From the NCBI GenBank assembly GCA_964636685.1, contig CAZWUK010000046.1, forward strand, positions 1 through 18,386: a stretch of DNA of 18,386 nt, read 5' to 3'. The notes beneath the pieces are model-generated. The model was not told the DNA's origin and did no database searches. It worked only from the letters and a program-made list of their open reading frames with translations. The stretch comes from CAZWUK01 sp964636685. Its GTDB lineage: Bacteria; Bacillota; Clostridia; Christensenellales; CAG-138. Positions within the stretch are counted from its first letter, which is position 1, and each line of letters opens with the position of its first letter. Positions 1-6,798 of this stretch are shown piece after piece. The position numbers were made by a program, and so were the translations under genes.

Positions 1-253
1 TTGCTTCCTGCTCGATGGATTCCTGCGCCTGCTTCTTGGTGCCGACAAACAGAATAGACTTATCCTCCATCGACATATCGCGAATGAAGTTATAAGCCTC
101 TTCGATCTTCTTAACGGTTTTTTGCAGGTCGATGATGTAGATGCCGTTGCGCTCGGTGAAGATGTATTCTTTCATCTTCGGGTTCCAGCGACGGGTCTGA
201 TGGCCGAAATGTACACCGGCCTCCAACAGTTGTTTCATGGAAATGACAGACAT
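1..253 (-). CDS. rpsB: 30S ribosomal protein S2, N-terminal part (3' end outside window)
   Basis: S2 is a structural protein of the small ribosomal subunit, and it helps S1 dock on the ribosome. About 84 N-terminal residues are visible, beginning MSVISMKQLLEAGVHFGHQT. This carries the S2 signature GVHFGHQTRRWNPKM, followed by a stretch ending GTKKQAQESIEQEA. The gene runs off the left edge, so the rest of S2 and any following gene (tsf in most bacteria) are outside the window. The ATG at 253-251 is preceded by a strong Shine-Dalgarno, GAGGAGG, at 269-263, which fixes the start. An internal Met at codon 6 is a less likely start. The gene has its own promoter at 361-390. Identity is near certain; only the length is unknown. 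Confidence 0.97.
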   Translation of the reverse strand, partial: MSVISMKQLLEAGVHFGHQTRRWNPKMKEYIFTERNGIYIIDLQKTVKKIEEAYNFIRDMSMEDKSILFVGTKKQAQESIEQEA

Positions 254-354
254 AGTAAATAGCCTCCTCGTTATTTTGATCCACCTTCCAATTCATCTGC
301 CACGGGAACCGCAATGCGGCACGACCCGAAGCATCCTTGAAAGTGCGTCATACC
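254..354 (-). promoter_or_regulatory. rpsB 5' untranslated leader, possible autoregulatory structure
   Basis: The gap between the predicted rpsB transcription start and its ATG is about 100 nt. On the minus strand it can fold a hairpin: outer CGGG/CCCG (328-325 with 306-303), with CCGC/GCGG inside (319-316 with 312-309). Ribosomal-protein leaders, including those of rpsB in some bacteria, are often autogenously controlled. I cannot match this one to a named leader family, so a regulatory role is inference. Confidence 0.3.
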
Positions 355-360
355 TTGGGA

Positions 361-390
361 ATTATAGCATATTCGAATTCTCTAATGCAA
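361..390 (-). promoter_or_regulatory. sigma-70-type extended -10 promoter for rpsB
   Basis: On the minus strand, a -35-like TTGCAT (390-385) is followed after 18 bases by a perfect TATAAT (366-361). The TATAAT is preceded by TG one base upstream, an extended -10 element. Transcription should start near position 354, leaving an untranslated leader of about 100 nt before the rpsB ATG. Promoter strength and start site are inferred from sequence only. Confidence 0.75.
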
Positions 391-398
391 GAGAAAAA

Positions 399-701
399 TC
401 ACTCGTCCGACGGCTCGTCGTTCTTTGCGATTTCCTCGTCGAAAAGATTGGAGAACTCCTCAAATACCTCATCGAGCAGCACGGGGTTTTCGATGGTTTC
501 ATAGACCTGCTCGCCGTTATTCTCCCGAATTTCAAGCAGTATGACCTCGTCCTCGCCGACATTCTCCACCGGGTCGATGGGCAGCAGCGCCGCATAGCGC
601 TTTCCCTCATAGTCAAACGTCATCAGCAGATCAAAGCGGATTTCCTTTCCCGCTTCGTCCAGCAGCGTCACAACTTCTCCGTTTTCCCATTCCTGTTCCA
701 T
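399..701 (-). CDS. DUF1292 (YrzB-like) family protein
   Basis: This is a small acidic cytoplasmic protein of about 100 residues, beginning MEQEWENGEVVTLLDEAGKE. It shows the DUF1292 pattern: a short first strand ending in DEAGKEIRF, then FDYEGKRYAALLP, then an acidic C-terminal half. The biochemical role of the family is unknown. It is the third gene of a conserved Bacillota trio (ireB, yqgF, DUF1292), and that order holds here, which supports the call. The open frame extends 12 codons further upstream, but the ATG at 701-699 is preceded by AAAGGA with good spacing and gives the usual family N-terminus. No convincing hairpin terminator follows the stop codon; only a short T run follows, so read-through toward rpsB is possible. 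Confidence 0.88.
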   Translation of the reverse strand: MEQEWENGEVVTLLDEAGKEIRFDLLMTFDYEGKRYAALLPIDPVENVGEDEVILLEIRENNGEQVYETIENPVLLDEVFEEFSNLFDEEIAKNDEPSDE

Positions 702-755
702 AAATTTCCTTTCAGGCAAAATAGCCGATCCAATCAAGCGCGACGTCGGTCGCCA

Positions 756-1175
756 TCAAAAATGTTGATCCAGATAGCTTTGCAGAATAATGACCGCCGC
801 CATTTTATCAATGACCTTTTTCCGTTTCTGCCGGCTCACGTCCGCATCGATCAACACCCGCTCGGCGCTCATCGTCGTCAAGCGCTCATCGCAGTATTCC
901 AGCTCTCCGTTCCAAACGGCACAAATCCCCTCCGCAAAGGAACGCACCTTTTCCGTCTGCGGGCCATAGGTGCCGTTCATATTGCGCGGCATGCCTACGA
1001 CAAGCTTGACGGGCGCATATCCTTTGAGCAGCTCCACAAAATGTCCTATGTCCTTTTCGTCGTCGCCGGTTCTTTGGTAAGTCTCGATCCCCTGCGCCGT
1101 CATGCCGAGCGGATCGCTCACGGCAACGCCGATCCGCCGATCCCCCACGTCCAAAGCCAAAACACGCTGCATCAT
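756..1175 (-). CDS. yqgF: YqgF/RuvX family putative Holliday junction resolvase / pre-16S rRNA nuclease
   Basis: This is an RNase H-fold nuclease of the YqgF family, implicated in 16S rRNA 5'-end maturation and proposed earlier to resolve Holliday junctions. The 139-residue protein has the normal family length. It keeps the acidic catalytic residues: Asp9 in ALDVGDRRIGVAVSD, Glu97 in DERLT, and Asp123 in KVIDKMAAV. Two ATGs sit in tandem. The first (1175) overlaps the ireB stop by four bases. The second (1172) overlaps it by one base and lies at better spacing from AGGA, so the true protein may lack the first Met. The overlap implies translational coupling with ireB. Homologues are essential in several bacteria. 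The family assignment is very secure. Confidence 0.95.
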   Translation of the reverse strand: MMQRVLALDVGDRRIGVAVSDPLGMTAQGIETYQRTGDDEKDIGHFVELLKGYAPVKLVVGMPRNMNGTYGPQTEKVRSFAEGICAVWNGELEYCDERLTTMSAERVLIDADVSRQKRKKVIDKMAAVIILQSYLDQHF

Positions 1176-1435
1176 CTGTCCTGCGCATTCCGCACGTAAA
1201 AACGCACCAGTTCTTCCAAAAGCTCGTCCCGTTCGATGCGCGATATCAGATACCGGGCGTTGTTATAGCTCGTAATATAAGTAGGATCGCCCGAGAGCAG
1301 ATATCCTACGATCTGATTCACCGGATCATATCCTTTTTCACGCATGGCAGCATACACGGTCAAAAGCGTGTCCCGCGGCGTGCGGCTATCCTTGTCGATC
1401 TGGAACTGCACCGTATCGCTTGTCTTATCCGTCAT
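1172..1435 (-). CDS. ireB: IreB family regulatory phosphoprotein (DUF965)
   Basis: This is a small cytoplasmic protein of 87 residues containing the highly conserved core GYDPVNQIVGYLLSGDPTYI, followed by NNAR and a C-terminal ERDELLEELVRFYV helix. In Enterococcus faecalis, IreB is phosphorylated on two N-terminal threonines by the PASTA-domain kinase IreK and affects cephalosporin resistance. Here the N-terminus MTDKTSDTVQF keeps a matching T-x-x-T-V arrangement (Thr5 and Thr8), suggesting the same control. The start at 1435 is set by a strong GGAGGTGG at 1448-1441. A Met codon five residues upstream lies on top of that Shine-Dalgarno and is rejected. In many Bacillota alaS precedes this gene; here a divergent lipoprotein gene does. 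The gene has its own promoter at 1457-1485. Confidence 0.94.
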   Translation of the reverse strand: MTDKTSDTVQFQIDKDSRTPRDTLLTVYAAMREKGYDPVNQIVGYLLSGDPTYITSYNNARYLISRIERDELLEELVRFYVRNAQDR

Positions 1436-1456
1436 GCAATCCACCTCCATTGATAT

Positions 1457-1485
1457 AGTATAGCGAAAAATCGCTCCGATTTCAA
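1457..1485 (-). promoter_or_regulatory. promoter of the ireB-yqgF-DUF1292 operon
   Basis: On the minus strand, TTGAAA (1485-1480) is followed after 17 bases by TATACT (1462-1457), each a near-consensus sigma-70 element. It sits just upstream of the ireB Shine-Dalgarno, giving a very short leader. Its -35 lies only 15 bases from that of the divergent lipoprotein promoter. Confidence 0.75.
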
Positions 1486-1500
1486 ACCTTTCTCTCCATT

Positions 1501-1530
1501 TTCACATTTTTCAAACAAAAGTCATATTAT
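1501..1530 (+). promoter_or_regulatory. promoter of the solute-binding lipoprotein gene
   Basis: TTCACA (1501-1506) and TATTAT (1525-1530) are each one base off consensus, with an 18-base spacer. The predicted transcription start near 1537 lies upstream of the Shine-Dalgarno GGAGG (1544-1548). It also lies downstream of the first in-frame ATG at 1529, supporting the later ATG at 1559 as the true start. Confidence 0.65.
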
Positions 1531-1558
1531 GGCAGAAAAAAGCGGAGGTTCAACAATC

Positions 1559-2554
1559 ATGAAGCGGATTCTTGCTGTGCTGCTATGTATTGCCATACTG
1601 CTCCTCGGCGCTGCCACAGGCTGCGCGGGCGAAAAGGAGCTGCGAAGCGTAGAATTGAGCGAGGTAACTCGTTCGGTGTTCTATGCGCCGCAATATGTGG
1701 CCGTATCAAGGGGATTTTTCGAGGCGGAAGGACTAAAGATCAACATCACCACCGCCGGCGGGTCTGACAAGGCTATGACGGCGCTGCTCTCCGGCGATGC
1801 CGACATTTGTCTTGCCGGTCCGGAAACAGGCGTCTATGTCTATAATGAGGGTAAGTCGGATTATCCGGTGATTGTCGGACAGCTGACCAAGCGCGACGGT
1901 TCCTATCTCGTGGGCAGGACTGCCGAACCGGACTTTGACTGGCGGAATCTCATCGGAAAGACCGTGATCGGCGGGCGTACCGGTGGTATGCCGATGATGA
2001 CGCTGCGGTATGTGCTGCATCAAAACGGTTTGGACCCGGATCAGGATCTGGAAATCATCGACTCGATTCAGTTTAATCTCATGGGCGGCGCCTTCGAGGG
2101 CGGTACCGGCGACTATGTAACGCTTTTTGAGCCGACGGCGACCCAGTTCCAGAATGCGGGCAAGGGCCATATCGTCGCCAATGTCGGGCTTGCCTCCGGA
2201 GAGATTCCGTATACGGTATACCTTGTGCAGCAAGACACGCTGAAGAACGATCGGTCGTTTGTCGAAAAATTCATGCGCGCCGTCTACCGCGCCCAGCAAT
2301 GGATCACAACGGCGACCGATACGGAAATTGCCGAGGCAATGCAGCCCTTCTTCCCGGATACGGATGTCGCAAGCCTTGAAATCGTCGCTAAAAGCTACCG
2401 TGAAACCGACGCGTGGAAAGCAGAGCCGACCATGTTTGAAGAAGATTACAACCGGCTCCTCGACGTCATCGAATACAACGGTCAGCTTGCGGCACGCCCG
2501 CCTTTTGCGGATCTTGTCCGCAACGCGGTCGCTGAAGCCGTGACAGCAAAATAA
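1559..2554 (+). CDS. ABC transporter solute-binding lipoprotein, NMT1/THI5-SsuA-like
   Basis: This is a secreted, lipid-anchored binding protein of 331 residues. It starts with a positively charged, hydrophobic signal peptide and a lipobox ending in Cys22 (GAATGC). The mature part has the NMT1/SsuA-like layout: an early SVFYAPQYVAVSRGFFEAEGL block, then GGSDKAMTALLSGDADICLAGPE, typical of binders of nitrate, sulfonates, thiamine precursors or aromatic ligands. The ligand cannot be told from the sequence. The ATG at 1559 follows GGAGG with 10-base spacing. An in-frame ATG 10 codons upstream overlaps the promoter -10. No ATPase or permease of an importer lies nearby, so it is an orphan binding protein that must use a distant transporter. 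It is divergent from ireB and converges on the membrane-protein gene ending at 2577. Confidence 0.88.
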   Translation: MKRILAVLLCIAILLLGAATGCAGEKELRSVELSEVTRSVFYAPQYVAVSRGFFEAEGLKINITTAGGSDKAMTALLSGDADICLAGPETGVYVYNEGKSDYPVIVGQLTKRDGSYLVGRTAEPDFDWRNLIGKTVIGGRTGGMPMMTLRYVLHQNGLDPDQDLEIIDSIQFNLMGGAFEGGTGDYVTLFEPTATQFQNAGKGHIVANVGLASGEIPYTVYLVQQDTLKNDRSFVEKFMRAVYRAQQWITTATDTEIAEAMQPFFPDTDVASLEIVAKSYRETDAWKAEPTMFEEDYNRLLDVIEYNGQLAARPPFADLVRNAVAEAVTAK

Positions 2555-2563
2555 ACGGCAGCA

Positions 2564-2599
2564 CGCTGCGGACGCGTCATCCCTGCTGCGTCCGCAGCG
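2564..2599. terminator. hairpin between convergent genes (possible terminator)
   Basis: A perfect 12-base-pair stem (CGCTGCGGACGC with GCGTCCGCAGCG) and a 12-base loop lie just after the lipoprotein stop. The right arm runs into the last codons of the minus-strand membrane-protein gene. There is no clean T run on either side, so intrinsic termination would be weak. It may limit read-through in both directions or protect 3' ends. Confidence 0.5.
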
Positions 2600-3002
2600 C
2601 ACGGATCAGCTGTACGGCGCCAAACGTTCCGGCAGCGCAGACAAAGCAGGTCGCCGCATCCAAAAGCAGCTTTGGGCAGAACGCGAATGTTCCCTCGATC
2701 AGTGCAAACACAAACCACGCCAACGCCAGATACAGGATTCCGGAAATGCCGGACAGCAGCCAGCCGCTCCTTCCGAATCTGCCGATGCACATGGCGCCGG
2801 CAACCGCCGCTGAAAGCGCCTTGATGCCGCTATTGTAAAGGGAGATCCCCTGTTCATCCACGACGCCGCGCTTTGCGGCAAGCGCCAGAAGAAAAACAAA
2901 CAGTACCGTGACGATACATCCCAACATCGCGCCGCGCAAGCAGAACAGCGCTGTCGCGCCATGCTGCTGTTTTCCAGTTTTACGTCGTTTTGCTTTTTTC
3001 AT
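2577..3002 (-). CDS. TIGR04086-type small four-helix membrane protein
   Basis: This is an integral membrane protein of 141 residues with a basic N-terminus (MKKAKRRKTGKQQ). Four hydrophobic segments lie at about residues 20-43, 59-75, 80-102 and 108-132. Length, topology and the glycine-rich small-residue helices match the TIGR04086 family, which is widespread in Clostridia and has no known function. The ATG at 3002 is preceded by AGGTG at short spacing. The gene stands alone after the ispH-rpsA terminator. A TATAAA just upstream of the Shine-Dalgarno is too close to serve as a normal -10, so its promoter is not clear. It could be any small membrane protein; the family call rests on overall pattern and remembered clostridial homologues. 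Confidence 0.7.
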   Translation of the reverse strand: MKKAKRRKTGKQQHGATALFCLRGAMLGCIVTVLFVFLLALAAKRGVVDEQGISLYNSGIKALSAAVAGAMCIGRFGRSGWLLSGISGILYLALAWFVFALIEGTFAFCPKLLLDAATCFVCAAGTFGAVQLIRALRTQQG

Positions 3003-3171
3003 AATGCACCTGCCTTTATACAGGATATCGCGTTACGAAAAAAATATGACCTGCCCGGGCTTCTCTGCTGTAAAGTTTTGTCCGGCAAAGCGTTTCCCGC
3101 AGGCGCCGCAAGCCTGCTTGCTCCACCCAAGCGATTGAGGGTCGGGGCATGCGTCATAACGAAAGCACAAA

Positions 3172-3201
3172 CAAGACCACCCGTTTTCACGGGTGGTCTT
3201 G
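3172..3201 (-). terminator. rho-independent terminator of the ispH-rpsA operon
   Basis: A perfect 13-base-pair stem (3172-3184 with 3189-3201) closes on a GAAA tetraloop when read on the minus strand. It is followed by the T-rich TTTGTGCTTT. It begins 12 bases after the ispH-rpsA stop codon. The 210-base gap to the next gene holds nothing else I can identify except a weak 6-bp hairpin near 3099-3117. The same hairpin recurs at 18335-18363. Confidence 0.85.
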
Positions 3202-3212
3202 ACAGATACCGT

Positions 3213-5519
3213 TTATTTATCCGCGTTGAAATCCTTGAACAAATCCGCCAACGAAGTGGTAGCAGACTGTACCGGGGGCAGTTCGTATTCTCCATCCTCG
3301 CTGTTGCGACGACGGCGATCATAGGAACGCTCACGCGGTTCATAGGAATCCGTGCTGCGGGGCGCGGAGGGTGCGCCGGAATTGCTGCGCTCCTTGCGCT
3401 GCTGCGTCTGCTGGTCGCGGGACTGCTGACGCTGTTCCTGACGCTCTGCATACTGGCGATCGCGCTCTGCCTTTTCGGCTGCGAGCTGCTCCGCGATTTC
3501 CGGATGCTCCTCCAGAATCGCTTCCTTGCGGCTCAGGCTGATACGCTTTGCTTCGGTGTTGACTTCCAGCACCTTGCAGCGAACAACGTCGCCAACCTTG
3601 ACGGCGTCTTCCACCTTCTCAATACGACGCTCGGCGATCTGGGAGATATGGATCAAGCCGTCAATGGTGGATTCCAGCGAAACAAACGCGCCAAAAGGCA
3701 CGATGCGAACGACTTTGCCTTCCACGATGGAACCGACGGGATACCGCTGATCCGCAGTCGTCCACGGCTTGGGCTGCAGCTGCTTGTAACCCAGCGACAT
3801 GCGCTGTTTTTCCAGATCCACGCCAAGGATCAGAACTTCAATCTCCTGACCGATCGTGAACACGTCGGAAGGATGTTTGACTCTGCCCCAGCCCGCATCG
3901 GTCACATGCACAAGACCGTCGATACCGCCGATATCGACAAACGCGCCGAAATCAGTGATTCTGCGGACAACGCCCTGCACCTTGCTGCCAACTACAAGCG
4001 CTTCCCACTTGGCCTTCTTGCCAGCTTCCGCTTCCGCAAGAAGCACCTGCTTCTGGGATGCGACAATGCGTTTTCTCTGTTTGTCTACTTCAAGAACCTT
4101 GAGCTTCATGGGCTTGCCGACATATTCGGCCAGGTTCTCAATATATTTGGTCGATACTTGCGAAGCGGGCACGAAAGCACGAATTCCGTTGATATCGGCA
4201 ATCACGCCGCCCTTGCCAACCGCGTCGAAGACCTTGCCTTCAATATCGTCCTGCGAAACGAGATCGTCCCACAGCTTCTTACCTTCCACGCTCTTGCGGG
4301 AAAGCAGAACATTGCCTTCGCCGTCGTTGACTTTCAAAACCTCGACGTCGATGGTATCGCCTTCCTTGACCACATCCTCCGGCTTGACATCCGGATCGCT
4401 TGAGAACTCATTCTTGGGAATGAATCCATCGGACTTATAGCCGATGTTGACAAACACTTCGCCGTCCACAACCTGCAAAACGGTTCCGTTGATGATCTGT
4501 CCGTTATGGATACGGGTCATCGTCTTCTCAAACGCCTCGGCAAACGAATCTTCCGCGTCTGCCTCCTTCGCGGGCTTTTCTTCCACGCTGGGGGCTTCTG
4601 CTGCTGCTTCGCTTACAGCGGGTTCCTGGGTCACGGCGATTTCCTCAGCGGGAGCTTCCGCTTCGATGGTTTCAATCGTCGTCTTTTCGAGTTCGCTCAT
4701 TACTTGTAGTACCTCCCTAATCATCCGGTCCGGCGTCGATGCGCCTGCAACAACACCTATTATATCATCGGATCTTAAATTATCAAGAAAAAGTTTATCG
4801 ATATTCTCAATGGTTTTGGTATCCCGGCACCTTTTTTTACAGATTTCGGAAAGCCGAACGGTATTGGCGCTGTTGGCAGAGCCGATCACCAGAACTTTGT
4901 TGCACTTTTGCGAGAGGATTGCCGCTTCGGATTGACGTGCGCGCGTTGTATCGCAGATCGTTTCAAAAATATCCAAATGCGAAAAATACGGCTTTGCGGC
5001 GGCGCAAAGCGCGCGATATTGCTGCTGTGACAGCGTTGTCTGCGCGACGATGGCGCCGTGCTTCGCCCTTTTCAGCTTTTTTGCGTCCTCCGGCGTTTCC
5101 AGCACAACGGCGCTTTCCCCTGCCCAGCCCCGAATGCCGACGACCTCGGGATGATCCGCCTTTCCCGCAATCAAAATCGTTTTTCCGCGCGCCGACTCTT
5201 TTTGGACAATGCCGTGAATCCGCTTGACAAACGGACAGGTCGCGTCAACGACCGAGATCCCGATTCGGTCGCAGACCGCGTAGATCTCCGGCGGCGCGCC
5301 GTGCGCACGAATAATCAGCGTGTCGCCCGCGTGCAGCAGATCTGGAGTCTCCGCCGGAACAACGCCGTTTTTTGTAAGCTCCGCAACCACGCTTTCATTA
5401 TGAATGATCGCGCCGTAGCTATAGACATTTCCCCGCTCCCGCGCAGTTTTCAGCGCAAGTTCGACAGCGCGCCGGACGCCGAAACAAAACCCGCTGTCCT
5501 TTGCAAGCAGTATTCGCAT
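3213..5519 (-). CDS. ispH-rpsA: IspH (HMBPP reductase) fused to 30S ribosomal protein S1
   Basis: This 768-residue fusion is a known clostridial architecture. Residues 1 to about 273 are IspH, the [4Fe-4S] enzyme that makes IPP and DMAPP in the last step of the MEP pathway. It keeps cluster cysteines Cys12 (GFCFG), Cys95 (DATCPFV) and Cys189 (ETICDTT), and active-site histidines in GAIIHN, RAHG and DHPEVVGI. An acidic Glu/Ala-rich linker (about 280-335) leads to four S1 RNA-binding domains at about 338-408, 426-490, 510-577 and 596-664. A low-complexity Arg/Gln-rich tail follows. The gene is last in the surE-cmk-plsC operon, 6 bases after plsC. Its upstream AGGGG lies very close to the ATG. 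A strong Shine-Dalgarno and ATG occur inside the frame at codon 274, exactly at the IspH/S1 junction. Confidence 0.96.
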   Translation of the reverse strand: MRILLAKDSGFCFGVRRAVELALKTARERGNVYSYGAIIHNESVVAELTKNGVVPAETPDLLHAGDTLIIRAHGAPPEIYAVCDRIGISVVDATCPFVKRIHGIVQKESARGKTILIAGKADHPEVVGIRGWAGESAVVLETPEDAKKLKRAKHGAIVAQTTLSQQQYRALCAAAKPYFSHLDIFETICDTTRARQSEAAILSQKCNKVLVIGSANSANTVRLSEICKKRCRDTKTIENIDKLFLDNLRSDDIIGVVAGASTPDRMIREVLQVMSELEKTTIETIEAEAPAEEIAVTQEPAVSEAAAEAPSVEEKPAKEADAEDSFAEAFEKTMTRIHNGQIINGTVLQVVDGEVFVNIGYKSDGFIPKNEFSSDPDVKPEDVVKEGDTIDVEVLKVNDGEGNVLLSRKSVEGKKLWDDLVSQDDIEGKVFDAVGKGGVIADINGIRAFVPASQVSTKYIENLAEYVGKPMKLKVLEVDKQRKRIVASQKQVLLAEAEAGKKAKWEALVVGSKVQGVVRRITDFGAFVDIGGIDGLVHVTDAGWGRVKHPSDVFTIGQEIEVLILGVDLEKQRMSLGYKQLQPKPWTTADQRYPVGSIVEGKVVRIVPFGAFVSLESTIDGLIHISQIAERRIEKVEDAVKVGDVVRCKVLEVNTEAKRISLSRKEAILEEHPEIAEQLAAEKAERDRQYAERQEQRQQSRDQQTQQRKERSNSGAPSAPRSTDSYEPRERSYDRRRRNSEDGEYELPPVQSATTSLADLFKDFNADK
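4698..4717 (-). promoter_or_regulatory. internal Shine-Dalgarno and ATG at the IspH/S1 junction
   Basis: On the minus strand, GGGAGGT (4717-4711) lies 10 bases upstream of an in-frame ATG (4700-4698). The following codons read MSELEKTTIE, a plausible N-terminus for a free S1 protein of 495 residues. The Shine-Dalgarno is stronger and better placed than the one for the fusion's own start at 5519. Use of the site is inferred. Confidence 0.55.
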
Positions 5520-5525
5520 CGGCCC

Positions 5526-6116
5526 CTACTGCGCCTCCATCACAAGCTTGAGCTGGTGCATTCGATCGCTGATTGCCTGTGTCACAACGTCCACGGGCTT
5601 CCCCTTGTGCGTTGCGGCAATCTGCTTGACGTCCATCGGCTCGCCGACCACCATATGCAGCTGAAACTTCTTCAGCGTGTTCGGGTCGGAATAGACCGGG
5701 ATAATCGGTGCGTCGCACTTGAGCGCGATGAACGCCGCGCCGCGCTCCATCGTGTCCAGCTCGCCCGTCAAAGACCGGCGGCCCTCCGGGAAAATGCCGA
5801 ATACCTTTCCCTTATCAAGGAGCTTTTTCGCATGCTTGAGCGAGGCGATATCCGCCTGCTTCCGGTTGACCGGGAAGGTAAAAAGAATCTTGAAAAATCC
5901 GCGCGCGATCCGCGATGCGAACAGCTCCTGCTTTGCCATGAAATGAATGATGCGCGGGGAAATAATCGCAAGAAAAATGGGATCTCCAAGCGACCAATGA
6001 TTGCTCACAATGATCGCTTTGCCGCGGAAAAACAGATTGCGCAATCCCTTGATGCGGGGGCGCATGAGCAAAAAAGCAATCGGCGCCACAAAAATCTTAC
6101 CGAAAATGTACAACAT
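5526..6116 (-). CDS. plsC: 1-acyl-sn-glycerol-3-phosphate acyltransferase (PlsC-like)
   Basis: This is a membrane-associated acyltransferase that adds the second acyl chain to lysophosphatidic acid, giving phosphatidic acid for phospholipid synthesis. The 196-residue protein has the catalytic HX4D motif (SNHWSLGD; His40, Asp45), the glycerol-phosphate-binding FPEGRRS motif at 109-115, and the later PIIPVYSD block. Its N-terminal 20 residues form one hydrophobic segment. The ATG at 6116 lies one base past the cmk stop, and a GGAGAAGG stretch inside the end of cmk can serve as ribosome-binding site. A TTG further upstream is in frame but gives a non-family N-terminus. The cmk-plsC-ispH/rpsA order is recurrent in Clostridia. 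Substrate specificity within the superfamily cannot be confirmed. Confidence 0.93.
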   Translation of the reverse strand: MLYIFGKIFVAPIAFLLMRPRIKGLRNLFFRGKAIIVSNHWSLGDPIFLAIISPRIIHFMAKQELFASRIARGFFKILFTFPVNRKQADIASLKHAKKLLDKGKVFGIFPEGRRSLTGELDTMERGAAFIALKCDAPIIPVYSDPNTLKKFQLHMVVGEPMDVKQIAATHKGKPVDVVTQAISDRMHQLKLVMEAQ

Positions 6117-6117
6117 A

Positions 6118-6798
6118 TTATCTGTGTTCCTTCTCCTCAATCATTTTCAGCATTCTTTCCGCCACCTCGGAAACCGTCATGCCCGTCGTATCAATCAAAG
6201 CCGCGTCCTCCGCCTGTCGGAGCGGCATATAATCGCGTCCGCTGTCGCGCTCGTCCCGAACGCGGATCTCCTCGATCACTTCTTCCAGCGTCTGCGAAGC
6301 GTCCCCTTTTTGCTGAAGCTCCAGATAACGGCGCCTTGCGCGCTCCTCCGGACTGGCCGTCACGAAAAATTTATGCTTGGTATCCGGCAGAACAAACGTC
6401 GTAATATCCCGTCCATCCATCACAACGTCATATCGCATACCAATCTCGCGCTGCAGCTGCGCAAGCTTTTTGCGTACCGGCGGAAAAACGCCGACCTTGG
6501 ATGCGCCCATAGAAACGGAAGGCGTGCGGATACGCAGCGTAACGTCCTCTCCCTGCAAGAACGTATGCTGCGTTCCGTCCTCAGCATATTGCACCGTAAT
6601 ATCCGCGCCGGGTAAAATTCTTTCCAAACCCACCGCGTCCGTACAGGCCACGCCGTTTCTTTCTGCATGGAGCGCCATTGCCCGATACATCGCGCCGGTA
6701 TCCAGATAGCGGATCCCAAGGCGCTTTGCGATCTCCTTTGCAACCGTGCTTTTGCCCGCGCCCGCAGGCCCGTCTATGGCGATATTCAAGCAGCTCAT
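6118..6798 (-). CDS. cmk: cytidylate kinase
   Basis: This cytoplasmic kinase phosphorylates CMP and dCMP to the diphosphates, recycling CMP released by lipid and RNA metabolism. The 226-residue protein has normal length. It starts with the P-loop IAIDGPAGAGKST, followed by the bacterial CMP-kinase signature YLDTGAMYRAMA, then the MDGRDITTFVLPDT substrate block and the RARRRYLELQQKG lid region. The start overlaps the stop of the preceding flavoprotein gene by four bases (ATGA), so the two are translationally coupled. It sits directly before plsC. All key motifs are intact. Confidence 0.97.
   Translation of the reverse strand: MSCLNIAIDGPAGAGKSTVAKEIAKRLGIRYLDTGAMYRAMALHAERNGVACTDAVGLERILPGADITVQYAEDGTQHTFLQGEDVTLRIRTPSVSMGASKVGVFPPVRKKLAQLQREIGMRYDVVMDGRDITTFVLPDTKHKFFVTASPEERARRRYLELQQKGDASQTLEEVIEEIRVRDERDSGRDYMPLRQAEDAALIDTTGMTVSEVAERMLKMIEEKEHR

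Noticed and set aside
237..1199. Plus-strand open frame of about 320 codons opposite rpsB, DUF1292 and yqgF
   Set aside because: It spans three supported genes and two intergenic regions on the other strand, with no domain pattern.
1733..2602. Minus-strand open frame opposite the solute-binding lipoprotein gene
   Set aside because: The plus-strand frame has a signal peptide, a lipobox, a Shine-Dalgarno and a promoter. The opposite frame has none of these.
3003..3020. TATAAA upstream of the small membrane-protein gene as its -10 element
   Set aside because: It overlaps the ribosome-binding region, which would leave no room for a normal leader, and no -35 is convincing.
3172..3201. CRISPR repeat or tandem repeat
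   Set aside because: Only two copies, 15 kb apart and in opposite orientation, with no spacers. It acts as a terminator-type hairpin.
2961..4403. Long plus-strand open frame (about 480 codons) opposite the S1 part of ispH-rpsA
   Set aside because: It is antisense to well-supported S1 domains, shows no family pattern, and has no credible ribosome-binding site. It is a by-product of the codon bias of the real gene.
3213..5519. IspH and S1 joined by a sequencing or assembly error
   Set aside because: The frame is continuous with a typical acidic linker, and this fusion is established in many Clostridia, so it is real.
5058..6404. Plus-strand open frame of about 448 codons opposite ispH, plsC and cmk
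   Set aside because: It crosses three real genes on the other strand, is rich in Arg, His and Pro like typical shadow frames, and has no recognisable domain.
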